Positions 45,560 to 57,561 of a DNA stretch of 64,000 nucleotides are shown piece after piece. The notes under the pieces are model-generated. The model did no database searches. It was not told the origin of the DNA and was given only the letters and a program-made list of their open reading frames with translations. Origin of the DNA: Celoporthe dispersa (Eukaryota > Ascomycota > Sordariomycetes > Diaporthales > Cryphonectriaceae). Within the stretch, counting starts at the first letter, position 1, and each line of letters starts with the position of its first letter. The DNA lies in assembly GCA_016584495.1 (NCBI GenBank), contig WAID01000009.1, forward strand, positions 2,852,001 through 2,916,000. Direction: 5' to 3'. A program made the translations under genes and the position numbers.

Positions 45560-48500
45560 GTTGTACGATGGATGGATCACCGGTGGTTCGGGGATGGAGC
45601 CGAATCTGACAAGAGGAAGAAATAAAATAGAAAAAGACAGAGAGCCGCCGGCGGGCGGAGGGAGGGGTTGGTTCTGAGGAGCGAGGTGTTGCGTCAGGGG
45701 TGTGTGTGTGTGTGTTGAGGGAGACAGGGCGGTTCTGTCTTTGAAGTCTGGCTGATGTCGAAAGGGGAGCAACTGAGGAGGAAGTGTGTGCATGTGTCAG
45801 CCACTCTCTGCAGAGGTCGTCGATGGGCGAGTGGGCTCTAGTCTTCAGGCAGGGTGGGCCTATGGCCTAATTGAGACCAAGGCTTGCTTCTAGACTTTTC
45901 TATCGCAAAGCATGCTTACTACACACCATAGTAGCAGTTAGTACTGTGTATAGTAGGCTCGGTTTTACTGGCTGGCTGTTGATCTCGAGGGAAAAGAGAA
46001 GAAGAAAACCCACCAGAACTCGACAGCAGTGTCTTGCATGCCAATCTGCGGTGGGTACATTTTCTTCTTCTTTTTCTTTCTCTCTTTCTCTTCCTCGTTG
46101 CTACAACTTTCGACAATTACTAGATAGATGGTCAGGACAGTGGGCCGGCGGCTGTCCTCAGCACCCGCGTCAGGGCTTTTAAGCAGACTTGCCTGCTTGT
46201 CAACGCGGCCAGTCTCTTGACCAGCGCTGAAAGAAAACCTCGTACCGCACATACATAGTACGACCTGGATCGGGCTGGGGGACCGGTGCCACTGTTTTGT
46301 ACCAAGCAGCACAGCCCTCAGCGTGAACCCTTCCCCAGCCGGGCGGCACCCAAACGAGGGCGCCTGCGCCGGCCAATCGACGGACACCTGCTGCAAGGCG
46401 CAGAAGAAGGGGGCCGCAGCGGCGCTTCGACCCGCCTCGAGGCCACCCTCCTCTTTCCCCAGGACGAAACCCTCTGGCCCTCGGGACGGTGAGCCTCCGT
46501 GCAATCTCGGGAGGTCAAGCGCAGGCGCCGGGAGCAGGATGACGGCTGTGCGGCAGAGCTGATCGAACAAGCGCCAGGAGCAGACACAGCCTCGAGCGCG
46601 CGGGACATGTCTCTGGCGTGGGTACGGTAGACACAGACAGCACCCTGCTGTCCCTTGGACCTCTGTGTGTCTGTGATGTCGTGGTACATGACATTACAGC
46701 TACCCTCGCGGTACATACTGCTGGGGCCTCTTGTGTGTCTGTCCACGGCAGACCTCGGTGCTGGAGTTTCATACACTGAAAAACTGGCTTTCTTTCTCCC
46801 ACTTTGACTCTGATTCCGAAACTGGTGCTCCTGCAGCCTCCGTTTTGGTCCTTTTTGGCTGAACATCTCCTCTCTCGTCTGAAGGGTGAAGCTAATCTGT
46901 GGCCTCCCGAGCGCAGAGTCACCGCCAATCAACCTCTCGGTCTGCCCCCGGACCGGAATGAGATGAGTCAGAGTCTGAAGCAGACCGCTCTGCTGCCTCT
47001 TTTTGGGGGGGAGTCTGTGCTATAGTAGGCAGTATTATCGGTGGAATGGCATGGAATTTTATCTATCCCTCTAGTAGACCCTCTCCTGTCTTGTTCCTTT
47101 TTTTTTCTTTCTTTTTTTCTGGCCGTGTGTGTCCCTGCAGCAGAGAATCGGGAGGCTAAAGGGGATTTGAAACATGTGCAGGCGCTTGTCATCCAATCGA
47201 GGCCCCGTCGCGGGCCTCACCTGGGGACGCGCTTTCTTCCCGCCCCGCGCCGCGATCCGCCTTTGTTCTCCACCCAACAAGTCTTTATCGTAGTAGTACG
47301 CTGCTTTGATCTTTTGATCTTTTGATCACTTTTCAGAGGCCGTTGGGGGTGGGGGGAGGGGGAGGGCAAGGCTTGAATTCCCCAAGGTGCTCTGGCCGTC
47401 CTGAGAACCCTTTCGTGAACCCACAGATCTGTGTTTGCACCCTGGACCACGTAATTAACGTACCTCTGGTACCCCAGAAGAAAGAAAAAGGTTGCTGGCA
47501 GGTCTGCGCGCTATCAACTTTGCATTCTATGGTACCCGCCCTGAAGATCACAGTAGTCAGGTCCAGAGCAGCAGGCAGGCCTTCTTATCTGCCCCGGCTG
47601 CCATCCGAGTCCCCCTGCCTCCTTCTCTAGCCCCTCGCCCCTTTGACGTGGGATCGTACAGGCTGGGCGCGAATGGTTGGGTATCAAGCCTTGCCGCTGT
47701 ACGCCCCTACTGGATGGTACTAAAAACTATATCCATCCGGCCCATACTCGTGGCCTGCCTGCCCCCTTCCTCCATCTCGCCTCCGCTCAACAACCTGGCA
47801 ACCGCCAACGACGCGAGCAAGGGGGTCGCGTCCAACCGGGCCCCCGTGGCACCATCGAGAGAGTGCAGCTCGCGGCAGGTGATCTGCCTGCTTGACAGCG
47901 AAGGGACCCAGCTGCCAAGAGGCGCATGTTACCTTTCTGCATGAAACTGCACTGCTGTCCATGCCACCCTGGCCTGCTCTGGGTGCCGGGATGAGGTAGT
48001 CCATCCTACCTTGGTCTTCCCGCTCGAGACGAGAGCCTTCGCGCCAGTCGATCCATTGGCTGGAAACTTCCCCAGAAACCAGTTCTCGTTTCATTGACAG
48101 CGATACAGATGCTCTGGCCTGAGCTTGGCTCGATGCTTCTGCCGTATCTGTGTGTGGTACTCACACAGGGTTCCCACATTGGATCCTTCTCGCGCCGTTT
48201 CGAGGCCGCGTCTTGTATCTCTCTCTCTCTCTCCGCCATCTCAGCTTGCGTGGGGGAGGGGGGGGCGTGGTTTTGGTCGATACGATGCATAGTACTCCGT
48301 ACATGCTTTGTTCTACAGTCAGGATATTAAATCTCGCGCCTACCCGTCTATCCCCCCCCCCTTCTCTTCTTTTTTTGCTTCTTTTTTTTTTTTATGTTTC
48401 TTGTGTGTGTGTGTGTGCTTAACGTTTTTCTTTTTCCTTTCTCTTTCCCTCATCACGCCTTTTTTTTTTATTGTCAACGAGACAGACCTGAACGGCATTG

Positions 48501-49000
48501 TTGCCAACCTCAATGCCTGCTTGTTCCTAACGCATTGTCCCATTGTCTTCGAGCACAATAGAGAGCTGCTTGAGGCAGTCTCCTGATATATAGTATCCTC
48601 CTGCCTGGCGCCCATCTTCTTCTTTCTTCTCTCTACTATTCTCTCCCTTCCCCCCTTCCCCCCCCTCCGTATTCATTCTTTCTTACCCCTCCTACCACGC
48701 TTCCGAATCTGCAAGACAGACGCAAGCCAGACAAGACGACATCAGCCGACTACGACTTCACTCACTCATCACCACTGCCGGCAGTAACCTACATTTCTTC
48801 CTCCACCCTATCGTAAGCCCTCACACATCTGCCCTCCACCACAGACGGAGAAAAAAAAGAAGAAGAAGAAAAAAAAAAGACGAGATACAGGAAAAGAGAC
48901 AAGAGCTTCCCCGCTGACCGTTCTCGCCAGTTCTCTCACCTCTCCCACCTTCTTCCCACCAGAAAATTTTCAAGATCAACAGCCACAACCACAAGCCAAC
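45560..49000. other. 3.4-kb divergent intergenic region
   Basis: No supported gene. Frames around 46318-46932 overlap on both strands and have no recognisable motif. The last 400 bases before 49001 are pyrimidine-rich and include A-rich and T-rich runs (48370-48470, 48848-48880). They are probably promoter and leader of the membrane-protein gene. Confidence 0.5.
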
Positions 49001-50017
49001 ATGTTCAACACGTCAGAGAACAGCTCCCTGCTGGGGCCGGCCTGGTATATCCTCCAGGTCCTGCGGGCCTGCAACATCCTGGCCCTCCTCAGCGTGGGCA
49101 TGTCGAGCATGATCATGGTTGTCAAGACGAACATCGTGACCAGCTTCTTCGTCTTCCAGGCCATCTCGCACACCATCACCGCCGGCGTGGCCATGATGCT
49201 CCTCATCAGCGAGCTGCCCCAGCCGCAGATCGTCACCGACTTCTACCGCCGCAACTGGCCGACCTTCTCCACCGTCGACGCCTGCAACCGAGGCCACAGC
49301 CTGGCCTGGCTGGGCGTCTGGATGATCGCCATGGGCATCTGGGTCATGGGCTCCCTCAACGCCGCCGACCTCATCGACGACCTGTCCTTCCCGCTGTGGC
49401 GCCTCACTCTCGCCTCGGGCATCCTGGCCTTCGTCTTTGGCCTGTTCAACCTCATCGTCTCGCTGATCTTCCGCAACAGCACCCACAACATCACCGTCCG
49501 CATGATCCGCGAGCACGGCGCCAACGTCTACAACGTGCGCATGACCTCGGCCCCTTACGACATCGACACCGCCACCATGAACAGCGGCGGCAGTGACCGC
49601 TCCAACTCCATCCGCAGGGAGAAGCAGTTCAACTTCCACCACCCCTTCCCCGCCGCCGTCAACCCGCAGAACCGCTTCTCGCGCCTCTTCGCCAAGGACA
49701 AGAAGCCCCAGATCAGCGGGCCCATCATCAACCACCCCACTATTGCCGAGCCCGACCTCGAGGCCGGCCACCAGTACGCCTCCCGGCCCGAGACCTCGGA
49801 GCGGGAGTCGTGGGAGGGTCAGGACCGCGCCAGCCCCATCGTGCCGGGTGTCCAGGTGAGTAATCATAACAACAACAACAACAGTACTCTCACCAGCCGG
49901 GCCGAGCAGTTTGCTGACATGAAGATGCCGCAGCGCCCACCGACGGCCCTTCACCCTGCGTACACTGGTGGTCGGTCCAGCGTTTATTCCGAGGCAAGCC
50001 ATCTCAACCGTTTCTAA
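49001..50017 (+). CDS. Four-helix fungal membrane protein (DUF7598-like)
   Basis: A single-exon gene of 338 aa. Four hydrophobic segments lie at about residues 14-38, 45-69, 98-120 and 134-157, followed by a long hydrophilic, probably cytosolic tail. The tail has polar and Pro-rich sequence, an Asn run (HNNNNNSTL) and a conserved-looking end, GGRSSVYSEASHLNRF. NST/NIT sequons fall near the end of helix 4. The pattern is that of a widespread Pezizomycotina integral membrane protein of unknown function, and I assign no role. A gtgagt at 49856 could be read as a donor, but the only nearby acceptor would give a 41-nt out-of-frame intron, so the gene is left unspliced. Confidence 0.85.
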   Translation: MFNTSENSSLLGPAWYILQVLRACNILALLSVGMSSMIMVVKTNIVTSFFVFQAISHTITAGVAMMLLISELPQPQIVTDFYRRNWPTFSTVDACNRGHSLAWLGVWMIAMGIWVMGSLNAADLIDDLSFPLWRLTLASGILAFVFGLFNLIVSLIFRNSTHNITVRMIREHGANVYNVRMTSAPYDIDTATMNSGGSDRSNSIRREKQFNFHHPFPAAVNPQNRFSRLFAKDKKPQISGPIINHPTIAEPDLEAGHQYASRPETSERESWEGQDRASPIVPGVQVSNHNNNNNSTLTSRAEQFADMKMPQRPPTALHPAYTGGRSSVYSEASHLNRF

Positions 50018-50942
50018 GATGTGTCTTCCTTGTGTGTGTGTGTGTCTTGCGCGGGATTCTTCTACGCCCAGTCAAGAAAGACCAAGAGTTGGGGGACAGC
50101 CAAAGGTTAACCAGAAGTTTTATCTGCACAGCTCTTCCGTTGGGCCTTTAAGGACATCACCACCAAGACCAAACACTGAAGATAAGAGGAGAGAGGAGAG
50201 AAAGAGGAACTCGCGAGGGAGACGTAAGAGATGTTACATACCACAAATAAGATACCCACAAAATGAGATACGAAAGAAGAAAAAAAGCGAAGAGAAAAGA
50301 GAAAAAAAAGCGAAGGAAGGAGGGAAAGGGGAGGGGGCGCTGTAGACAGACCAAGGAAGGCTGTTGCTGCAGACGTCGTGCTGCAAACGAGATAACGAGC
50401 TTATGATCTCTATCGATCTCTACAATTAATGAGAAGCAGATTTACCAAACTTGATGTGTATAAATGCAAAGAGATAGGTCTCGTGGAGGGAGACACTGCC
50501 GTGATTCATTGGCCAAGGGCAGGGACAGTCAAGCCGTTCCCTGGTTCCCCCGTCACCTTTTCTCTCCGTGCAAGTGATTCAGTGGTTGGGCTGGCGAGTT
50601 ATCAAAGCGTCTCGTCCAGGACAGACGGGGCTAGTTACGACGAAGGCTGGAGGACGACCGGCCAGAAGCTTCTGCTCCTGTGCAAGATCTCTTTCTGTCT
50701 CTCCGACCTGCCCGCCCGAGGAGCGTCTCCCAGCTTGCGTTCCAGACACCATAGAAAGAAAGAAAGAAAGAAGAAGAAGCACAAGCGTCTAACCATCCAA
50801 CTGACCCCCATCGCGACCTGCACCAGCACAGCCAAGACAAACCACTTTCTCCCCTTTCCTTCTGTCTCTCTCTCTGAACCCTTCCCCTCCCCAATCACCC
50901 CGACAGAACCAAAACCAAACCACACATCTCGCGTCGGTCAGA
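50018..50942. other. Intergenic region upstream of the Hce2-like gene
   Basis: 3' UTR of the membrane protein gene, then an A/G-rich stretch (50160-50330) and a TATA-like GTATAAATGC at about 50458-50467. The final 200 bases are CT-rich and lead to the start at 50943. No gene seen. Confidence 0.5.
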
Positions 50943-51799
50943 ATGCGCCTCATCACAGCCCTCCTCCTCACCCTCGTCACCACCGCCCTCATGGCGCCCC
51001 GCCTCGTCGCCACAGCTGCTGTCCCCATCCCCGCCGCCAGGGCCACCAGGTACGAGACCCCCACCGCCCTCGCCTTCAACCGCACCGAGGCCACCAGCGT
51101 CCAGTGCGGCGGCGGCTCCTTCCGCGAGGTTGTCGGGGGCTCGGGCGGCGGCATGCTGGTCCGCGATTGCGAGCATATCCTGCGCAACTTTGAGGGGGGA
51201 GGGTCACTTTACTGTGCTGGCTTCGGGCTGGAAGAGCGATAACGTTTTTCGTAAGTTGTTTTCTCTCTCTCTCTCTCTCTCTTCTCTTCTTCTCCTGCTT
51301 CTCCTGTTTCTGCTATGATCTTATGTAGTAGATCTGGAGGAGGGACTCATGTCTTCTTTGTGATAACCAGACGAGCTGCCTTGCTAATATGAGTTGTTTT
51401 GAAAAGCGTACTGGGTCGAGGGCACCTGCATGTTTGGATTCGGCCGCCACAATGCATCCAATGATACTGTCCTGTGAGTACTTTTATCTATTGCTTTATC
51501 TTCCTAAGCTATCACCAACTACAAGCCTTTTTCCTTCCTTCCTTCTTTTTGCTGTGCCAAAAAGAAGAAGAAAAAAACACCCCACCTCAAAGGCTGACGT
51601 ATCTCGTCGCAGCATCGGCGACGGTGACATCAAGAGCTTCCTCGCCCATTCGACCCACATGCATCTGCCTGGCGCCCTCGAATTCATGGAGCGCGCCGAG
51701 GGTCAGGCTGTGTGCAATACTTCTGGCGGCGGACGGGCGGAGATCGAATGGGCTCTGCGGGTTACTCCCAACACTACCCAGCTTGTGCAGCCGGTCTGA
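50943..51799 (+). CDS. Small secreted Hce2/Ecp2-like protein, one frameshift
   Basis: Exons 50943-51250, 51407-51473 and 51613-51799. An N-terminal hydrophobic segment (MRLITALLLTLVTTALMA) is a signal peptide. The mature part shows the cysteine and motif spacing of the Hce2 family (homologues of the Cladosporium Ecp2 effector): a Cys-Gly-Gly-Ser block, an RDC motif, a GTCMFGFG block, IGDGDI and a late Ala-Val-Cys before a Trp-containing end. It would be apoplastic or extracellular. Family members occur in pathogens and saprotrophs, so virulence should not be assumed. The GGGGGG at 51194-51199 appears to hold one base too many: the simple frame meets a stop at 51240-51242, while conserved sequence continues one frame over. 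With that base discounted the exon phases close to 186 aa. Either a sequencing indel or a real broken allele. Confidence 0.68.
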
Positions 51800-53127
51800 T
51801 GGTGGAAGGGGGAGGGAAGGAGGGAGGGAGAGAAACAAGTCGTTCGTGAGAGGGGAGACACCTGTTTCTCTGGAAGTTGCTTTCGGAGGGTTGAGCAACG
51901 GAAGATGGGCCTAATGAGATCACTCCCTACCTATTGAGGTAGAAATGGAGGCGTCCTGAACCTCTCATGTGATGTTTTGAACGATGCCTGACATGGTAAT
52001 TGCAAAATGGTGGTGCTGCCGCCTCAGCTCAAAAGGCAGCCGTGGCAGGTATTTGACTGCCTACTTGGCAGAGTCATCATATCTGCATGCCTTCCCTACC
52101 GACTTATCGGATATGATGGCTCATTTGCCTCCACAGGCTGCAAGGGAAGACAATGTCGCTGGGCCGTGAAACAGGTTGATACTTCACATCCACCCAGTGA
52201 CTTACTCGGGGGTCCCAGGGGTGGCGCACAGGCCAGACCGTTTCCAGCAGAGCAGCCAGCTCCGGATTACATAATCACCTGCACCAGGTGGCTTTGTTCT
52301 GCCCGAGGCGATCTGCCCTATTCATCAGCTCGAACCTCGTCAACGACAGAGCCAACAGGTCTTTTCTGTACGACCAGTTGTCCACCGCAACCGCAACCAC
52401 GCCTTGTCTATTTCCTCCCCCCGAGTCCTTGCGACCAGTCGTATCTTAATCATAAACATAGTGGCGGCATTTTTCTTCTTCCTGGGCTCCCTTCTCTGCG
52501 TCATTCGACCCTCCGGCGCGCCGTCTCTCGTACTTGTTTTCCTCTGACCGTCCTGCTGCGCCCGACTCTACAACGTGCGTCCGATCTCTCCCTGTGGTGA
52601 CCGACCAGACACATCTTGGCCCCCCTTGGCCCTCGGGAATACTGGTCAATATTATACTGGTGTAGCGGAAAGAGTCGGCGTCTTGGGGCAGGAACGGATG
52701 GTGCGGTGAGGAAAAGGCTCATTCTGTGTGTCGCACATCTGGGTGGCTGGGCTGGGGGAGGACGACGAGCTGGTGGAGACTTGTCTCTGGACTGCGAGGT
52801 ATTGGAGGAGAAAGAGGGAGAGAGAGAGAGAGAGACAAAAAGAAACACGAGGTCCTGCACATCGTCAGACCCCGCTTTGCAGCTCTCACTTGCTGGTGAC
52901 TGTCGGAGTCGGAAGCATTTCTTTGTTTTTTTCTTCATCACCTTCCTTTCCCTTCTTTTCTTCGGCCCGCGACAGACACTCTTGCAGCCTGGAGGCCCTT
53001 CGCCCTTCCACGCCCACTTGGTCGCCTCCGTTTTCCTTCCTGCAGTGTTTTTCTTCTTCTTCTTTTCTCTCTTCAGAGAATCCACAAGTCAGACCATAGC
53101 ATCCGAGAGATTCAATAGCTGCCCGTC
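51800..53127. other. Intergenic region upstream of pcf11
   Basis: No gene seen. It holds a GA tract (52818-52840), T-rich patches (52919-52945, 53045-53070) and pyrimidine-rich leader sequence up to 53128. Confidence 0.5.
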
Positions 53128-55991
53128 ATGTCTGCTGAAGATGAAGAGCAGTCGATGATCCAGGACTGGCAGGCTGCCGTGGAGGACCTCAAGGATAATG
53201 TCCGCCATGAAATCTTGACCTTGACCAACCTCGCCAGAGAACTGACCAACATTGCCTACCCCATCGCCGAGATCCTGGAGCAGCACATCAAGAAGGTAGG
53301 TGTCCGCCGCCCTCCCACGGGGATGACTGCACTGCCCCCAACACCCTCCTGCCCGCAGTGGCCGTAGCTCTCTGGCGACCGACCACCCGCCCGCCACCAC
53401 GCTGCCCCCTCCCCCCCCGGTCTTGGCCCCCCGCTGACATTTGTGATCTCAGGCGCCCCCCCAGAGAAAGCTGCCGGCCATCTACCTGCTGGACTCCATC
53501 GTCAAGAACGTCGGCACGCCGTACACCCTGTTCTTTGGCAAGAACCTCTACGCGACCTACATGGAGGTGTATGCCTCGGTCGACCAGAAGACCCGTCACA
53601 AGCTGGAAGAGATGCTGCACACCTGGAAAGAACCCGTGCCTGGCTCCATCGACTCCACGCCCGTCTTCTCTCCCGACGTGGTCCGGCCTATCGAGAATGC
53701 CCTCCTCAAGGCGAGGACCTCTGCCCTGCAGTCGCAACAGGAGCAGGCCCGCAGCCAGATGCGCAACAGAGGCGGTCGAGCCCTGCCGGGAGCACTCCAC
53801 CGCTCGACACCGACTCCGCCCAACGCCCGCCCCCCTTTCAACCAACCCCCTACCCATCTAGGCGCGAATGGTCAGCGGCCGGATTCCGCCTTTGGCCAGC
53901 AGCCATATCCGCAGGCCCAGGTAAGAAGGACCAACCTCTCCCAGTGCTGTACCATGGACATCTGACTGACGGGTCCCCTCTCTGTGCCTCTCGTCTCCTC
54001 CCTCCAGTCCATGTCTTCCTACACCAGAACCACACCTCAGCCGCCTGCTTCGGCACCGGGCGCGGCGCCCTTTGCACCACCCCCCTCTCAGGGATACTAT
54101 GGCGCCCCGGCTGCCCAGCCCGGACTCAGCATAGACTCTTTGAATAATGACATTGAGCAACTGATCGTTGCCGTCGGATCCGCGTTGGCAAGGTCACCGC
54201 ATAGTTCGGACACCCAGGCAGAGCTGACGGCGCTCCTGGCTCTCCAGGGGCTGCTGAGGGACAAGCACAGGAATCTGCCACAGGAGCAGCTGGTGGCTGT
54301 CAGGAATCAAGTAGATCATCTTGCCGTAAAATACCGGGTGTCATTTGCTGCCCGCCAGAGCGTCAACGCTGGTGCACCACCTGTACCTGCCGCTCCTCCA
54401 TTCCATGCTCCTATGCATCATCACCACCAGCCGCAGCAGCAGCAGCAGCAGCAGCGTCCTCCAGTTGCACCAGTAGCCCCCGTGCCGCCTCCCTCGGCGC
54501 CACCAGCTCCTGTGTCCCTCGACTCGCTGCTGGGCAAGGGTGCTCTGGCTGCGCTGCTGGGCCGACAGTCTGCCACCCCTCAACCTCAACCAGCGTCGAC
54601 ACCTCAGATACTACCGGCTGCTGCTGCAGCAGCACTGCGCTCACCCACGCCTCAACGTGCCGAGCCTCAGAAGTCTGCGACGCCTGACCCAATGGCTCTC
54701 CTTGCCTCGCTGCGAGGTGCCGGGCTGCTGTCGAACTCTGCGCCTCAGCCGGGCCAGACGCCACAGGGCAGGCCGTTTGCGCCACCTCCTCCTCCTGCTG
54801 CTCTTACACCTGCTGCGGCCTCAAGCGTGGCCAACGCGGCGAATCCTGCAGCTCCTGCCGCCGCAGGAGGCGTCGGCGGAGTAGATCTCGCCAGCATCAT
54901 GGCCATGGCGCAGAGCATCGCGGCGACCGCAAAGGCAGGGCCCGTCCTATCGAGTGGAGATATCAGCCTGACTGTCGCCTCGCTCAAGCAGTACGTAACC
55001 CCTCCCCCGCCCAGACTTCCATCATCAGATATCCAAAAAAAAAAAAAGTCTCCAACGTCTTGTTCACCGGCGTGACTGACTGAATGACTGACTGGCTCAC
55101 CAATTGGTTGCTGACCGCTCCTCTTCCAGGCCACGTCCACATCTCGTCCACTCCCTCTATGAAGCTCTGGGGCCACAGTGTACCCAGTGTGGGAGAAGAT
55201 TCCCCACCGACGAGGAGGGGAAGAAGAAGAAGACGGCTCACATGGACTGGCACTTCCGGGTCAAACAGCGGATGGTGGAGGCGGAGAAGAGAGGCCAGCA
55301 TCGAAGCTGGTATGTGGACCAGGGTGTAAGTAACCCACCGCTCCGTCCTTTTCTTTCTTCTTTTCTTCTTTCTTCCTGTCCTTTGTTTACTTTTTTATTT
55401 AAAACATCATTTCCCTCTGTCCATCCACTGGAGAAGCCATGCCAACGAACTGACCCATCCACCTCAGGACTGGATCCGCAACGTCGAGACCATCGACCTC
55501 GAACACGCCGACAACCCGGACGGCCCCGACGCCAACTCGTCCCAGTCCGCCTCTTCGGCCCCCAAGATCCAGTGGATCCCCGTGCCCGATGACGGCGACA
55601 CCGTCAACACCGTGTGCCCGATCTGTCAGGAGAAGTTCGAGACCAAGTGGCTGGACGAGGCGCAGGAGTGGGTGTGGACGGACGCGACCCGCCTCGGCGG
55701 CCGGGCCTTTCATGCGAGCTGTTATGCGGAAGTCACCAAGGAGAGTGGTGCCGCGCCGCTGTATGGTGGTGGTGGTGGTGGTGCTGCTGCTGCTGCTGCT
55801 ACGAGGGCGACGCCGGACCGTGTGTTGGGGAAGAGGAAGGCCGAGGTGAGTTTGTCTCTTTCGGAGGAAGAGAAAGAGGGCAAGGAGGAAAAAGAGACCC
55901 TGTGGATAGGATATGATGGGCGCTGTGCTGACACGTAGAGCAGGATGAGATTCTCAGTCTTCGAGGCGGACGTGTCAAGACGGATGCATGA
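53128..55991 (+). CDS. pcf11: mRNA cleavage and termination factor Pcf11
   Basis: Six exons: 53128-53295, 53453-53920, 54008-54990, 55130-55325, 55468-55845 and 55944-55991. All phases close to 746 aa. Residues 1 to about 135 are a CID (LTNIAYPIAEILEQHIKK, LPAIYLLDSIVKNVGTPY) that binds Ser2-phosphorylated RNA polymerase II CTD. A long Pro/Ala/Gln-rich middle holds a Gln run (QPQQQQQQQRPP) and a predicted helical block (IEQLIVAVGSALARSP). At about 541-590 the PRPHL motif and CTQCGRRF...HMDWHF form the first zinc finger. At about 654-692 CPICQEKFE...FHASCY forms the second. Both flank the Clp1-binding region in yeast Pcf11 and belong to cleavage factor IA. The last 16-codon exon (DEILSLRGGRVKTDA) is conserved and easily missed. 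No frameshift seen. Confidence 0.94.
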
Positions 55992-56068
55992 CATGTGGGA
56001 AGGAAAGGGTTGAAGGTTCTGATATCGCGATTGGTATCTGGCTGTTGATGATGAGGAAGATGAAGAAG

Positions 56069-56072
<4 letters not shown>

Positions 56073-56120
<48 letters not shown>
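56073..56120 (+). repeat. Compound microsatellite (CT)15(CA)9
   Basis: Perfect CT units (56073-56102) pass directly into perfect CA units (56103-56120), within the likely 3' UTR of pcf11. Confidence 0.95.
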
Positions 56121-57418
56121 TTATTGTCTGGGCTGAGGTGTCACGCCCAGGACATTTGGGCACATACAGCCCCTTGAAGGCCGGATATGCAAGCGATGGT
56201 GGAAGAGGAGAATGGCAAGCCTCGCATGGCCTATTAATTTCGGACGGGATAGAGATTAGGAGGACGTTCCTCTGCTCGTGCATGGCATCTGCTGCCCACA
56301 TCCGAGGGTCGAGTTGGCGACGGACATACACTACTGCCCAATTGACCTAGGACGAGGCATTGTTCGACATATCCAGCACCGATTACCTTGATGGCTAAGG
56401 TCACGGCAGTGGATTTGATGATCATCATGATGATGGGAGGTATGAAGGCCGAGAGTGCGCACGGGTGGCATCTGGACTACGTCGGTAGGCACATAGAGTG
56501 CACCACCGCTTACTCGCGCTCTGGCCAGCCCAGAAGAAGTAGAAGAATGAATACGTTCCATTGATATTACTTCGGTCTCTTGGTCGCAAGGCTGCTTTGC
56601 TCATCCTGCTGACCAGTCTAGCATATTTGACCTTGTGTAAGCCTCGTGTCTGTCCCCACGAACCCATTATATCAGTGTGTAGCAGTGAACATGGAGCGCC
56701 CGCGAGGGTAGCGGGACGCTCGTCTTTCTCTCTTCGCATACCATCTACCAGTCCGGAGCTGCGTTCTCCCTCTGATGATTGTCAAAGGGCCTGGGTGCTG
56801 AAGAGGTCAGGCTGGAGCCGGAGCCGGTCGCCCTCTACCTCTCATCCTTTCCATGACGGCCTTTTCTGCGAGAGAAAACTTGACGCAGAGGCTGCGCGTC
56901 CATCCTGCTGGCCGCTATCGCAGCCTCTGGGTCGTCAGCACAGACATTGTCATTTTGAGCGAGAATGGGCCCTTCCGCGACGCAGTTCCTCGGGCTTGGT
57001 AAGCGGGTTTGGATTTGACAGCCCACAGCCGTGCTGTAACAAGATAAATGCCGCGGAGCCTGCGGAGACCATCATGTCATCTATGCAGGCAAGCTCGTGT
57101 GAGTCACGCCGTTGTCGTCGTCCACGTTGACGGGGGGAAGAGGGCGGCAGAGAGAGAGAGAGAGACTGGCGCGTGTCTGGCCCCGCTGGGAAGACAGGCA
57201 GGCGTACAGTACTAAGACACGATGATAGCAGGTGCTTGTTTGTAGGGATAGGGCCACCCTCGACCCCCGCCGTGCCCCGGAGCTTGTATCCCTGCCGCTG
57301 CTAAAACACCATTGAGAGGGGTATTTAGGCGGGGTATTGAGCGATAAGTTGCTGGCGATGACATCAACTACTGGCCCATCTCCTCGTGTGTGTGTGTGAA
57401 TACACCTTCTTCAGCGGC

Positions 57419-57426
57419 ATAAATAG
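57419..57426 (+). promoter_or_regulatory. TATA-like element of the oxidoreductase gene
   Basis: ATAAATAG lies 136 bases before the ATG at 57562, followed by CT-rich sequence (57435-57465). It is at a plausible distance for a core promoter with a leader of about 100 bases. Confidence 0.5.
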
Positions 57427-57561
57427 AAGGCGGTCTCTTGTCTCGCTTTCTCTCTCCCTCCAACGCTCGAACCAACTATCCCTCGATCTCAACTTGTAGA
57501 CAACAAGAACACTTACGGTGCCCCTACTTAGGATAGAAGAAGGAAAAAAGGACGATTGAAG

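Larger units (their letters stand above)
10208..45933. repeat. Dispersed 9-mer TACTATGGT (five exact intergenic copies)
   Basis: Exact copies are at 16624-16632 and 40154-40162 on the plus strand, and at 10208-10216, 10776-10784 and 45925-45933 on the minus strand. A one-base variant at 12014-12022 lies in a CTATGG-CA-CCATAG palindrome. All are outside my gene models. About 0.5 copies are expected by chance on both strands of 64 kb if bases are equally frequent. Function unknown. Confidence 0.5.
55992..57561. other. Intergenic region upstream of the dihydrodiol dehydrogenase-like gene
   Basis: Starts with the compound (CT)15(CA)9 repeat just after pcf11. No gene seen. The last 150 bases contain a TATA-like ATAAATAG and a pyrimidine-rich leader. 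Confidence 0.5.

Noticed and set aside
46318..46932. 204-codon minus-strand frame in the intergenic region
   Set aside because: Overlaps several equally open frames on both strands, has no recognisable motif and reads as low-complexity Arg/Ser-rich sequence.
49856..49896. Possible intron (gtgagt...cag) in the four-helix membrane protein gene
   Set aside because: Only 41 nt, below normal fungal intron size, and removing it would destroy the frame of the conserved C-terminus.
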